Source: Isoetes taiwanensis (lineage: Eukaryota; Streptophyta; Lycopodiopsida; Isoetales; Isoetaceae). Taken from it: a DNA stretch of 64,000 bases. How positions within the stretch are numbered: position 1 is the stretch's first letter; each line of letters begins with the position of its first letter. The stretch is taken from the NCBI GenBank assembly GCA_021234155.1, contig JAJEKV010000050.1, positions 2,613,842 through 2,677,841 on the forward strand, in the 5' to 3' direction. This document shows, in pieces, positions 34,820 through 45,978 of this stretch. The translations under genes and the position numbers were made by a program. Below the pieces are notes generated by a model. It was not told where the DNA came from and did no database searches. It saw only the letters and a program-made list of their open reading frames with translations.

Positions 34820-35716
34820 CCTAGGATATGCCAAAAACCCACATAAACAAGGGTTTGCCCCCCGGGGGCAACCCCAAAAAATGCATAACGGGGAAAAGTT
34901 TCTTTCTTGCCAGATTTTCAATTTTCTGATCACAAAATTTTGCTTTTTTGTCGGATTTCGATGTCCACAGGCGGCCGGAAAAAGGAGGACACACCCCCCA
35001 AAAATATTTTAAGTAAGTAGATGATAAAGGAGGAGATACCAGGCCCATGAAACCCCAAACCACAAAACAGAAGTGGTGGGGAAACACGCACTCGGTAACC
35101 CTGGAGGTTCTTTGGAATGTAGGGATTGCCTGCGGCGGAATTCGGCGGCTGACCTGTGGTCGGATCACCCCAAGCGACCAAAAACTGCCCGATTTTAGAA
35201 GCTTGGTGAGGCTATGAGCTGAGGCAGATCGTGGGCATCAGCAGGTCCATCGGTTAATGCGGCAGGGTCATGCCCGGGAGTACCGCTCCAGAACACTGAG
35301 AACTGATCAAATAGGCAAACAAAATTGCAAAAACATGAGCATAGAGGCCATGGACAACGAGGATGTACATAAACCACGAAAGCAAGATCTACACTTGTTT
35401 TTGAGATCAGATCATCAGGAGCACCACGGTCCTTAAGAACCAGTTACATTCTGAGCCCAATCCATTTGAGGAAAAACTAGGAAACACAGGACCTGAATAG
35501 CAGTAGGAAACTATGGAACAAACAAAATTCAGCTCAGAGGAAACGCCGATGTGGAATGCTAGCATGCAACATGGATATAGTAGACAGAGCCAAAGAAAGC
35601 CTGTGCCATGGAAGGCGTTGGCTATAGATGGGTTTGACACCCAAAATGGCGTGACGCCAAAACAGGCATCCCTTTCCTCAGAATGATGATTCTCTTCTAT
35701 ATAAGAAGAGAATCAT
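34820..35716 (-). repeat. Family A, copy 2
   Basis: Starts with a perfect 13-bp hairpin around TATAT (35,686-35,716), then the same leader as the 10-kb copy to TTTGTTTGTTCC, after which it diverges. Broken frames downstream include WGDPTTGQPPNSAAGNPYIP, perhaps the start of a gag- or ORF1-like protein. Near 34,851-34,875 a palindromic GGGTTTGCCCCCC/GGGGGCAACCCC patch may mark the far side. Confidence 0.7.
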
Positions 35717-35946
35717 GGCATAAATAATAATCTTTTCCATCTGTACAATGTTGCCCTCTAAAAAGCACAACCTGATATAATTTACTCTATCAATAACAAC
35801 TTCAACATATATGTCAAATGCATCTTTCATACTTTCCATCTTAGATCGTGGATCAACATATAGTAGGCCAGGTATTGATTTGATTACCCTCTCCCTCATG
35901 TTGTGTAATTTCTCATAAGGGATGCTTAAAAGCAAATTTTCTATGC
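35717..35946 (-). pseudogene. Orphan exon, possibly mTERF-like
   Basis: After a long T-rich tract ending in AG (minus strand, about 35,950) an open exon reads NLLLSIPYEKLHNMRERV, then IKSIPGLLYVDPRSKMESM and DIYVEVVIDRVNY. The P-x-LL-xDP-SKM pattern with hydrophobic helices recalls mTERF repeats of plant organelle gene regulators. The reading continues only to about 35,717, where the family A hairpin begins. No partner exons were found, so it is either a captured exon or a gene broken by the repeat. The family call is tentative. Confidence 0.3.
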
Positions 35947-35949
35947 TAA

Positions 35950-37280
35950 AAAAAACAAATTATTTACTTCGATTTTGAGGAAAATGCCATACATACTGGA
36001 TGCATGCAAAATGGATATGGAAAATAACAAGTATACGTCCCGCAAGCACGGAATGAAAGATGGACTGTCGTTAAAACAATACCGAAGGTTGCAAGCAGAA
36101 TGCATACTCTTCAAAAAGCTTCAGTAGTGTTGTAGTAGAGCAAAACTAGTCATTTCCAAAGCAGAACCGAGAAAGGGCCAAGATGCAAGGTTAAGGAAGA
36201 GAGGAGGAAAAAAAAGAACTAGCAAAAAGGCACGCCAGAGGCCATAGAAAATTAAGGCGCAGGATAATTAGGACAAGGTGATTGGATACCAAAAGATAAT
36301 TGAATTGTTTTTTACGTTTTTTCAAACCATTTGAAAGCCTAACCCTGCGTTTAAGGTACCAATTTTCCTAGTTTTGGAAGGACAGGATATGAGGTTGTTG
36401 TATTCGTCTTTGTCTTTGGTTGTGTTATAAAGGTCTATATAATGTCTTTGGTTTGTGCTTGTTGATGTCTGCTGCCATTTTGAGATTTGGTTTTGCTTTG
36501 TGCTATTTGTACTTGGTTAATAGGTTTGTTGTTTGTCCTACGCATTTCTGGTCGTTCTTATTGCATGTTATGCAATATCTCTTTATCGTAGGTTTTATTT
36601 TACATGCGCCATTGTTAGTTGTGTTAGAGTTGTTTTGACATGTAAATATTTTTGTTATTTCCTTTTTCTTTACTTTTAGTTTTGGTGCATTTATAGTAAT
36701 TAAAATAGGATTTGAGATTGAGATCAAAATTGTACTGTATTTTGTTAAACAGTTTAGCATTTTGAATAGTTCAGCATATGAAAAATATGAAAATCAATGT
36801 GCAATATGGAAGCTCGATAGATGGTGATGCACTCTGAGATGCTTGCACGGTGTTGTATTCCTTGTTTTTTTGTTATGTTGTCATAGTTGGCCTCGACATT
36901 CTATTTCTTTAGGATGTGCTTGACGAATCCTGTCAAAGATAATGTCAGTTGATACGTGTAGTCGTTGAGGTTAATGCAATGCTAATTTGGTATTGGAAAT
37001 TTAATATATCAATATTCCTTGTAAATACCTGTTTACTTTCCAAGTAGGACATGTATGTCGCAGACACATGGATTCTACAAGGGTAATTTTGTTGACATTT
37101 CCATGGACGGTTTCCTTAGCCAACCGGATATTCATTTTTGACATGCCTTATGGATTGTTTTTTCCACGTATTTTCCTTGTTGTCGCATAGGTTCATGACA
37201 GTTTGACCCAGAATTCCTTACCAGTTCTTGTCTGCTCTGATCCTAAGCATTTTTTTGCTCGTATTTGGTGATTTTATATT
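35950..37280. other. No supported gene; may include the gag leader
   Basis: AT-rich. GGTCTATATAATG near 36,430 is TATA-like, and the stretch up to 37,280 could be the leader or LTR of the gag element that follows. No paired LTR was seen. Confidence 0.35.
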
Positions 37281-37282
37281 TA

Positions 37283-37925
37283 TGGAGGAGGTTTCGACTT
37301 TATTACAGCAGGTCCAACAGCTTATTCAAGTATGCCAATAGTTGCAGTTGGACAATAAAGAGCTTAAGGAACGTGTTGCTTCGCATGAATCTGCTTCTAG
37401 CTCTGGATTGAGGCTATCAGAGCCTAAGATCAGCCTGCCAGAGAAGTTTGGCTTTTCTTTCGGTTCAAGCTCAAGTGGTTTTGAATCAGATCAGGCTCGT
37501 GATCCAACTCCACCCTCATAGATATCCCACGTCCCAGGAACAAGTTGGACTGATTGGTTCTCTCCTCACAGGGTGAGCACTAAGTTGGTTTGCTCCTTTA
37601 TTGGAGAAAGGAGCTCCATAGTTGCAAGATTTTACTGCTTTTATTACAGAGCTCGAGGCATGCTTTAGAAACACCGATCGTCAGCACACAGCAGTCACAA
37701 AACTTTGCAATCTAAGGCAAGGCTCTCGTCCAGCTTCAGTATATGCATCAGAATTTCGTCAAATTGTGGTAGATACTGCCTGGGATGATGTTGCACTTCG
37801 AGATTGTTTTCGCCATATTTCCATGTCAGTTACCCATGGCACCAAGCAAATGCTTTGGCATCTTTGCAACTTAGGAATGGTGGAAAGGGAAGAGCACTTG
37901 CTCTTGTCCTGTATATTATGAAATA
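37283..37925 (+). pseudogene. Ty3/gypsy gag fragment
   Basis: Starts MEEVSTLLQQVQQLIQVCQ with a stop, then LQLDNKELKERVASHES and LSEPKISLPEKF. A second frame (37,622-37,921) reads FITELEACFRNTDRQHTA, then KLCNLRQGSRPASVYASEFR and DTAWDDVALRDCFRHI. L-xLRQGsrpasvYAseFR followed by tW-D-ALrd-F is the capsid core of plant and fungal Ty3/gypsy gag proteins. Stops at about 37,340 and 37,520 and a frame change kill it. No zinc knuckle, protease or RT follows; the sequence after 37,925 is not recognisably pol. Confidence 0.7.
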
Positions 37926-38540
37926 TAAGGGAAATGCTTTTACTGTCTTTTCCAAGACCCAATCATCTTTCAGCATTTGATGAGCTTCTAGAAATAGATC
38001 TCTCTTGCTTTATTGGCATATGAAATCATTCAGCTCAGAAAATGCTTCATTAAGCAGAGAACTAATGGAATATTGATCATGTTCTCCAACGCTTGGATTA
38101 TTTTTGAAGCCTTTGAAGATCAACATTCCAGCGAGTCTGAAACCCTGACAGTTGGCTGATTAACTATTTTGACAGTGTTAAAGCCCCTCATTGGCTGACC
38201 CATCATGCACACAGTAGATGCTTCTATTCATGAATGAGATTGGCAAATTTTCTTCTTAAACATAAAATTGAACAGAAAGGGTAAAAATACGTGAAAATGT
38301 CGAAGTGTCTCCACATTAAATAAACCACCATTGATGGCAAGCAAGCTCCTTCCAGCTGGCAGCAAACGCTAATTAGCAACAATTTCTTCCTTGATTGTGT
38401 CATTTAGTTGCAAAAAGAATGAACAACAGATTTCCCGTCTCAGACCCATGGCCACCACATGCAAGCAATTAAACTGTCGTAATAGAACACAAATGCATCT
38501 AGAAGCATATTATACACTATAATTTACAAGTCTCGACTTG
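37926..38540. other. No supported gene
   Basis: Sequence between the gag fragment and the 3' end of the LRR pseudogene. No motif was recognised. Confidence 0.35.
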
Positions 38541-38544
38541 AAGT

Positions 38545-41470
38545 TCAAGTCACATCCCCATGTAGAATAGGAGTATGAAGGAATGCCAAGACTGTAGCCA
38601 TTCCCAATGCAATGATGTGCTGCATTGGCTGGTTTTCATTGGGCTGATAAATGGTCACTTCCCTTGGTGGTCTCTTTGGTCTGAAAATATAGCAGCATAG
38701 AATATATATGACAGAACTGCAAACATAGAGTAGAACTGCAAGGCTCCCTGCAATAATTACAATGGTAGTTCTGCTGAGATGAACTTCATGCTTCTGAGAA
38801 CAACTTCCCAATGGTCTGCCACATAGATGAGGATTATGTTCAAATGAATTAGAACCAATTTTTTTCCCAAGAGAAGAAGGAATAGTGCCTTTCAGCTTGT
38901 TATTTGCAACATCAAACAACTTGAGGGAGGTTAGATTCCCAAACTCGGAAGGAATGACTTCTGTGAGGTTGTTTCTTGAAAAAACAAGCACCTGCAAATT
39001 AACAAGCTTGGCAAGTGTCAGGGGGAATATCACTGCCCAAGGAATTTCCTTCCAAATGTAGCTCAACAAGCTGTGTCAACAACCCTAGCTCAGAAGGAAT
39101 AGGAACCATCCAGCTGATTGTTTCCAAGGTTCAGGTACATAAGCCTCTAACAACCAACGAGCGCCTCAGGTATGTTGCCTGACAATGCATTGCCGTTCAA
39201 GATTAACTTCTGCAAACTCGAAAAATTTCCAATCTCCTTTGGTACAGGCCCCTCTATCTTGGCGTGTTCTATTTCTAGAACAGAAAGAGCGGTGCAGTTA
39301 CCAAATTCACTAGGAATATCATCAGTTTAATGGATTATTTGAAAGAAAAAGTGTAGATAGCTGCAGTAAAGCACCCAAAGTTGCAGGTATTATTCCAATG
39401 AACATATTCCCTCTCAAGTCTAGCACTTGCAAGTTCGAAAGTTGACTCAATCCAGTATATATACTACCGTTTAAACGGTTATTTGCAAGGGATAGTACTT
39501 GAAGATTCAAAAGCCCTGTAAAAGTATCTGGAATGTTTCCTGACAGATTTTGGTTGCTATCATCGAACAACTCTAAAGAACTACATTGGCCTATACAAAG
39601 AGGTATCAGGCCTGAAAGTCCATTGTCACTTGAATCAAGTCCTGAAGAGAACATAGCTGTGATGGAATATCACCACTTAGACTATTCCTTTTTAAACTTA
39701 AGTACTCCAGATTGGCACATTGAAAAAGCTGTAACGGAATATTTCCACTAGCCTATTATTTGAAACTGTAAAATTCATTAGCTGAGACAAGGATCCGACT
39801 GCTATAGGAATGCTGCCAGAAATCGCATTATTATCAAGACAGAGAATCTGTAACTGAAGGAGCTTTCCAAAATCTTCTGGAATAGGTCTAAGAGTTTGTT
39901 ACTAGAGAGACTCAGACTTTTTAGTTGTGATAATGCACTCAATTCCGCAGGAATGATGTCCAAAAGTTAATTGTCGCTCATATGGAGCACTTGAAGGCTG
40001 TGGCACTGTCCAAGCTCTCTAGGAATGACCCCTGTCAAAAAATTATGAGACAGATCCAGTTGTTGCAATTGTTGCGATCTTCCAAATGAAGATGGAACTT
40101 TCCCTGTAAGCCCATTTCCTGCAAAGGACAAAGTGTTCAATCTTGAAATATTGCCAAGCGCTTCAGGAATAGAGCCTGAGAGCTTATTGCTTGCAATATT
40201 TGATAGATTATTGGACACAGGTACATGGATTATTGGGACAAGTAGACACATCCTCTGATGAACTGAAAGACAGATGGCTACCTAAGACTAGGTGGAGAGA
40301 CTTGATAACACCTGAGGAAGTTGATGATGTGGTTAGTAATATTCGCAAGTCGATGGCTCCTCCAGCTGCTGAAAAACACTATGTTGGTCCTAGGAAAGGA
40401 AGGCCTAAATATATCGGGTTGGAGGATTATGATCCCAAAGATGACTTGGTTTGCCATCAATTTGCACTTATAGTACCAGAGCGCAAAGAGATATACCATG
40501 TGTGGATGGGTTACATCATCTCAGAGGTTTGCAAAGAAGTAGGTGACCGCAATGTGAACAAAGTTCGTGTGGAGTGGTGGTGTCCAGTGCACCAGTTAAA
40601 TGCAGTAGCAGAGGAAGAAAGGTATAGAGACTGTTGGACAAAGAGATGGAAGAGAAACCCTATTGAAGGGGATGATTGGGTTGAGTTAGATATTATTTTG
40701 TTTTCATGGACCCCAAAGGTCATCCCAGGCAAGACTGCTAAGGTTACAATACCTGTGGAAGTGAGGAAGAAAGCTATGATATCTCTAGGGTTCACTTCTG
40801 AGAAGTAATTGGCAATATGTAACTCGACATGCATATGTAAAATATTTTCAATTTTTAATGCAATCATGTTGTGCTGTTATAAAAAAAAGTCACATTCTCG
40901 ATGCAAATTTACTAACCCGGGAAAAAGTTGCAGTGCCAAAATGGTCCAAAATCCTGACATAAATCCAATTTAAATAAATGATGGTTGTATGGTTCCTGCC
41001 AAAAAGTTGCGACCGAGTGAAAGTGTCGTCAGGTACCTTAAAAGGCCAATCTCAGCAGGCAAGGTTCCAGCTAAATGATTGTTCTATAAATCTAAAGAAC
41101 TAAACTGAGAGCAACTAGATATGGATATTGGTATGTTGCCAGTCAATCTGTTGAAGCTGAGTTTTAGCCCATTAAGGGATGACAACCTACCAATGTCTTG
41201 GGGAATACCACCCGATAAGTCATTGTTGGAAAGATCTACAAACTCAAGTGTTGTGCAATCTAGAATTCCAGGGGGAATCTCTCTTGTTAATAAGTTCTTG
41301 GATAGGTCAAGATTAGTCAAACTCTTCACCAAGCCAATCTCAAAAGGTATGTTTCCTGTAATCCTGTTATTTGATAGTCCAAAGCCTCCGGTTGCCGGGA
41401 TTTCCAATGGCAGGGAGAATTCGCTTGAAGATCTGTTCTTGTCTAGATGCAAGCTCCTCAACAACAACAC
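38545..41470 (-). pseudogene. LRR receptor-like kinase pseudogene
   Basis: Minus-strand plant LRRs (L--L-LS-N-L-G-IP) run through 41,470-41,040, 40,251-39,970, 39,654-39,322 and 39,069-38,900 in shifting frames. Then come the capping motif NPHLCGRPLGSC and a transmembrane segment TTIVIIAGSLAVLLYVCSSV with basic stop-transfer RPKRPPR. Next is IALGMATVLAFLH...HGDV, which belongs to the catalytic-loop region of the kinase. The intervening N-lobe (Gly loop, Lys) is gone, and a stop follows HGDVT. There is also an in-frame TAG at about 41,082 after SSLDL, and a ~770-bp insert at about 40,216-40,985. The N-terminal signal peptide is not seen. The functional protein would have been a plasma-membrane receptor; this copy cannot be one. 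Confidence 0.85.
40216..40985 (+). other. Insert in the LRR pseudogene carrying an intact unknown ORF
   Basis: LRR homology stops near 40,216 and resumes near 40,985. The insert holds an uninterrupted plus-strand frame to 40,808 (about 195 codons). Motifs are RWRDLITPEEVDDVVSNIRK, then GRPKYIGLEDYDPKDDLVCH, FALIVPERKEIYHVWMGYII and KVRVEWWCPVHQLNA, ending KAMISLGF. F-A-I-P-----FWxG-I and V-V-WW-P resemble BAH-like tails of some plant transposon proteins, but I cannot name it. A good acceptor (GGACACAG) opens it and an A run (40,881-40,888) follows the stop, so it may be a last exon plus 3' UTR moved here. No target-site duplication was found. Confidence 0.5.
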
Positions 41471-41479
41471 GGGTTTCTA

Positions 41480-42420
41480 AGGGAATACGGAATAGTGTCA
41501 TTTAGAGATGATTTGAATGAAGACTCAAACTTCTATCTTAAGATCTCAATCGAATTACGCAAACCCATATTCTATATGATCAAGAATAGAAACGACAGAC
41601 CAGAACCTGAGACGTTGTATAAGTTAATATTATGCTTTGCATTCATTCGTGAGGCATGCACTTTGAACTTCGAAATGTGATCTGGCGGAAACATTCAATG
41701 CCAACCAAGCAACAAATTGAATCTGAACTTCGGCAAAAGTTTTGAAGGCCGGCCAGTTAGTATTTTAGATTAATCTTTTCGAAAGGAGCGTAACATGGTT
41801 CTTTTGTAGAATGAAAAAAGGATTCACAAAAAGATACATGATGGGTCCTTTGAAGGCCAGAAATTTGAAGAGCTCCATGGCTCTTCCCTTTGGCCGAATA
41901 ATTCCTCACTAATGCATTGCGATTAATGCTTAGTGTATGAATGCAAGAGTTAGGGATGTTTATCACGAATGAGATGCTCAGAACTGAGCTGGCCAAGGCA
42001 ACAACAAAAGCCCGACAAAAAAGGTAGAAGAAGCATAGACAAAGAAGCGAATCGGTATTTGTGGTTATTTTGCCAACAATAGAACAATCTGAGGAGGCTT
42101 TTTCACGCGAAAGGATCTATCTCTCTCTCATTTGTGCTTTTTCGGATCGATATGACACTGAGCCGGATTTTAAATGGGCACGACTAATGAAATTTTAAAT
42201 TGCCATTTTTGTGTATATCTAATTTCCATGGCCATTCATTTGAAAAAATATAGATCTAACAGTGTAAAATTAGCCACATTGGATTTTGATGATATGGGCT
42301 AGAATTGCAAGGAAGGCTGTAGGCTTGGTTGGGCTGGCGTGCTATAAAAAGGAAACAAAATAAATAAATAAAGAGATTGTGGGAGGAGAGGGGAGGGGAG
42401 GCTTGAAATTAAAGAGCTTA
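41480..42420. other. No supported gene
   Basis: Sequence 5' of the LRR pseudogene. A 79-codon minus-strand frame (41,757-41,996) shows no signal peptide or LRR start. The right part is a G/A-rich patch. Confidence 0.4.
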
Positions 42421-42424
42421 AAAA

Positions 42425-42537
42425 GAAAAAAAAAAAAAAAAAAAGGGGTAGTAGTAAAGCAGGCTTGGTGCGAAGGATAGGGTTGTTAGAGAATAGAATA
42501 GAATAGAATAGAATAGAATAGAATAGAATAGAATAGA
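42425..42537 (+). repeat. A-run and (GAATA)n microsatellite
   Basis: About 19 A residues near 42,426-42,444 and about ten GAATA units near 42,491-42,537. On the minus strand the latter equals the ATTCT tail of the LINE at 20.05 kb, but the GTGGACGATAAAAT terminus is absent next to it. Confidence 0.9.
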
Positions 42538-44480
42538 GTGGTGTGTGTTTCAATTGAAAGTAATAATAGGCCCTATTACGTACGTATAAGGTTGTATCCC
42601 AGTGAGTGTGATGAAAGTAATAGTAGGCACCCATGTTCTATACTTAGTCTGCAATTTCATAAATTGTTTGTTTTTGTAGGTTGTTCCCTAATCTAATGCA
42701 CCCTTCGTTCTTATTTCAATTGAAAGTATCATTTCATTGACATGTACAAGTATTTTGTCTTCTATCATGATGAAGATAGAACAAAACAATACATAAATAC
42801 ATTCATTTTTTGCACATGACCTCAATAGGCTTGTGACTTTATCTATCTATTTTCAAGCACCATAAAATAAAGGTTTTTATATGCTATAGAATAAAGATGC
42901 GCTTGTCTTAATTTCAACTAGAAAGTGGAATGCATTCCGGGTGTAATGCATTTTGTGTAGGTGGAATAGAAGGATTTGAAAGACACTAAGTTGTGTTGCC
43001 TCCAAGGCCTGCTTGGTTGTTGGTTTGGCAATTGTAAGTATACGAACAAATTGCCATAAGCAACAGGTATTGAACATTCATACTTGGTCTAACAAACACG
43101 GTAGAAACAATCCCACAAAAAGTATTCCCATCTGTCATCCAAGAACTTCCAAACTATAGAGTTTCAATTCATCGAACTTAGGGCGACCATATTGTCAGCT
43201 CGATGTCAAGCTCAGTTCAAACGTAACTCAGTTTTATCGTTGATGTAATGAAGTTTATATGTGGAATAGAAGTTTTATGTAACCTAGTGGCGTGCAATTT
43301 TGTACCTTTTTTCTATAGACTAATCACAACCACACATATGATAGTTCATGCTTTGATCACAAATGCATTGTTTATAGTAGCAGAGCAAGCTTTGACCATC
43401 TTTATGTCAACATAATCAACTCTTCATGGTTATCAGCACATAGACCATAAATTCTTACCTTTGAAGTGCCCATTCACAAGCTTGTTATGACCTCACGGAA
43501 TAACTAAGTCACTCATAAAATACATTGTCACCCTCGCCTAAGCATTTTAAAATAGATAGTCATCCTTGCCTACGGTGAGAGAAATTTTAATAAAATCCAC
43601 TCAAAGCCATAAAATCTAATATTGTAGAAACAGAGCAAAATCCAGCTTCACATGTCGCCACATTCATCCAAGTCAATGCCACTTAGTTCGTAATCACCAC
43701 TTCCAGTTTATTATATCCAAAGTCGTGCCACTAATACTTTAAATCGAGGAATGGCCTTATTCTAGCTGCTATTCCTTCTAATGCTCAAGAAAGTTTTTTA
43801 TAATGTTTGCTAATTTTGATAGTGAAATGTATTTGCAAATTTTGAGATATTTTGATGTGATATTGTAGTACATGTTGTGCAATTTTTATTCTTGGTCAAC
43901 ATGTATGCTTAGAGGCCTACAAAATACAGCTAAATACCAATAAAAAAATGGAGCCAATTTATAAAGGTATCTACAAATAACAAAATGCGCATTCTCATTA
44001 TGGGCTCACAGAAACCAACAATGGTTGCATATGTTAAGTGTGGGTAGCCAGCCGTATATAAATTTACTACCCATTAACAAGAATTAAATAAATTAAGAGC
44101 CACTTTAGTTATATGGCCCTGGAGTTTGACTACAACAAAGAATATAGGTTGCTAGTTAATGTGATCTAGCACAAGCTTATCACTGGGATTAAAAATCCTT
44201 TCGAGTTTTCAAAGAAAAACCAAATTGATAAGACTTCACCAAGGAGCTTCCGCATCGGCGACTCATGTAACGCCACATATAAAACTAGCACCCACATGAA
44301 AAAAATATATCTTCAATGGAAGGGTTTATTACACGTGCCATGAGGGCTGGTCATGCATGTCATGCAGCATAAAACATAAACAACAATTATCTACATTAAT
44401 GTTATACATAAAATATTTAAGGGAGGAAGGATGGAATCAAAGTATGATGGAAAGAAACTACCGAGGAAGAAGTGCCGATT
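42538..44480. other. No supported gene
   Basis: AT-rich sequence without recognisable coding or element ends. Confidence 0.4.
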
Positions 44481-44900
44481 GTGAAACCAATGCTAAAACG
44501 TTCAATAAATAGTGAACTCCAAAACTAACCAAAGGCACATGCCTGTCAACGAATTAGAGGTCCATGTTTGCCAAGACATGCTGCTCATCACCCACCCCAA
44601 TAACCTCAATCTAATGGCTTGTAGAAACCAACAAAGCTCCCAACGGAAGAGGACTTTTATTTTCTTAAGTTTAAAGGTATGGGAGAACAAGAGGAATGAC
44701 TAGAAAGTTTAATCCATGTAGAAAGAAACCCTCCTATTGCATGGGTTCAAAGAATGATGAAAAGAAACTATAGTGAAACTCCAAAAGGAATCAGAGTCCC
44801 ACACCTGTCAATGAACCACAGGTCTGCCAAGAAATGCTGCCACTCATCCCAAGAATCTCGATCGAATAGCTTGAATCGATAGAATAACACATAATACATC
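44430..44900 (-). repeat. Diverged ~265-bp tandem duplication
   Basis: 44,440-44,635 and 44,745-44,880 share GAATGATG-AAAGAAACTA, GTGAA-CTCCAAAA, CCTGTCAA-GAA, GCCAAGA-ATGCTG and CAATCTAATGGCTTG or a variant in order. Frames on the minus strand differ between the units, so it is probably non-coding. Confidence 0.7.
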
Positions 44901-45089
44901 TCCAAAATCATATTGCAACCTTCAATGAAAGTCATATAATTTGAGGTAATGATGGAAGGATGAACACTTTCGCAGCTTGCCAAAAAGCCCTTATTTGATA
45001 TGTTATATACCCAATTGTGCATTTTTTGTAATAATAGAACTTATTGACACCGAGTATGTTAATATGATGGTGTGGCTTCCCATTGACGT

Positions 45090-45140
45090 TAAAATTCCAC
45101 CACCATCATCGTTGTCGTCGTCGTCGCCGTCATCATAAGT
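45090..45140 (+). repeat. Trinucleotide patch (ATC/GTC)
   Basis: A short imperfect run of CCACCATCATC and GTCGTCGTCG. Confidence 0.8.
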
Positions 45141-45319
45141 AATCATTGTTTAAACAAATCCAATGCTACCACAAGATAATAACAGTCCAAATAACATGTA
45201 GCATTACCATCATTTAATGACATGTGAGGCTTATGTTTCAATCTTTGTCAATGGATCCTCACACTACTTTGATAGGTGGTACTTTTCAGAAATAAATTCA
45301 AGAACTATGTTTATGATTG

Positions 45320-45540
45320 TAGTCTTCCTTTCTTGAATAACAATTATAAAATAAAAAAGACCATGATATTTGAAAATTGAACAAGAAAGGCAATACCCTA
45401 GCTGGCAACAAGGAAAACAAATACAAAAATATGTGTCTATAAGTGGTCTTTTTTTCTTGAGTGGCATCTGCAAAATAACTTTATGATATGTGGAAATTGA
45501 ACAAGAAAGACAAGTTACCCTAGCTGGCAACAAGGTTTCC
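45320..45540 (+). repeat. ~120-bp tandem duplication
   Basis: ATGATAT-T--AAATTGAACAAGAAAG with CCCTAGCTGGCAACAAGG recurs after 120 bp with small changes. Confidence 0.85.
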
Positions 45541-45696
45541 AATGCAATGTACCTAGTCGAGATAGGGTATTGGTGGTCCAATCGGAATATTGGAATACTA
45601 AGGACATGTCTTGGTGGGGTTCTCTCTGTTTATGATTTTACATGTTAGTACATAGAGATTACTTTCTCAACTACTAGCCTGGACATAATGAATATT

Positions 45697-45760
45697 ACAA
45701 AAGAAAAATATAGGCATGTTTTATATGTACAAAAGAAAAATATAGGCATGTTCTATATGT
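45697..45760 (+). repeat. 32-bp tandem duplication
   Basis: ACAAAAGAAAAATATAGGCATG followed by TT(T/C)TATATGT occurs twice back to back, about 220 bp before the NIP start codon. Confidence 0.9.
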
Positions 45761-45880
45761 ACATAGAGATGCTTTGAAAGAACCATCAATAATGACTACC
45801 TAATCACCAAACATGCATTATTGTGGTCTAAGGCATAGAACATATGATCCTAAAGTAGAGTAATCGGTTATCAAACTAGC

Positions 45881-45888
45881 TATAAATA
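45881..45888 (+). promoter_or_regulatory. Candidate TATA box of the NIP gene
   Basis: TATAAATA, 91 bp before the ATG at 45,979, with a CT-rich stretch (45,940-45,965) between, a normal plant core-promoter spacing. No transcript evidence is available. Confidence 0.5.
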
Positions 45889-45978
45889 AGCATGATAGCA
45901 TTGGAAATCTTCGCAGATTCAGTAGACATTATAAACTCTTTTCTCGTCCGCTTTCTTTTTTGCTTTAGTTAAGTGGGA

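Noticed and set aside
41757-41996. First exon of the LRR receptor kinase
   Set aside because: It lacks a signal peptide pattern and any LRR N-terminal cap, and is separated from the LRR homology by sequence with stops.
42485-42660. LINE 3' end on the minus strand with ATTCT tail
   Set aside because: Only the microsatellite matches; the GTGGACGATAAAAT terminus and the 3' hairpin are absent.
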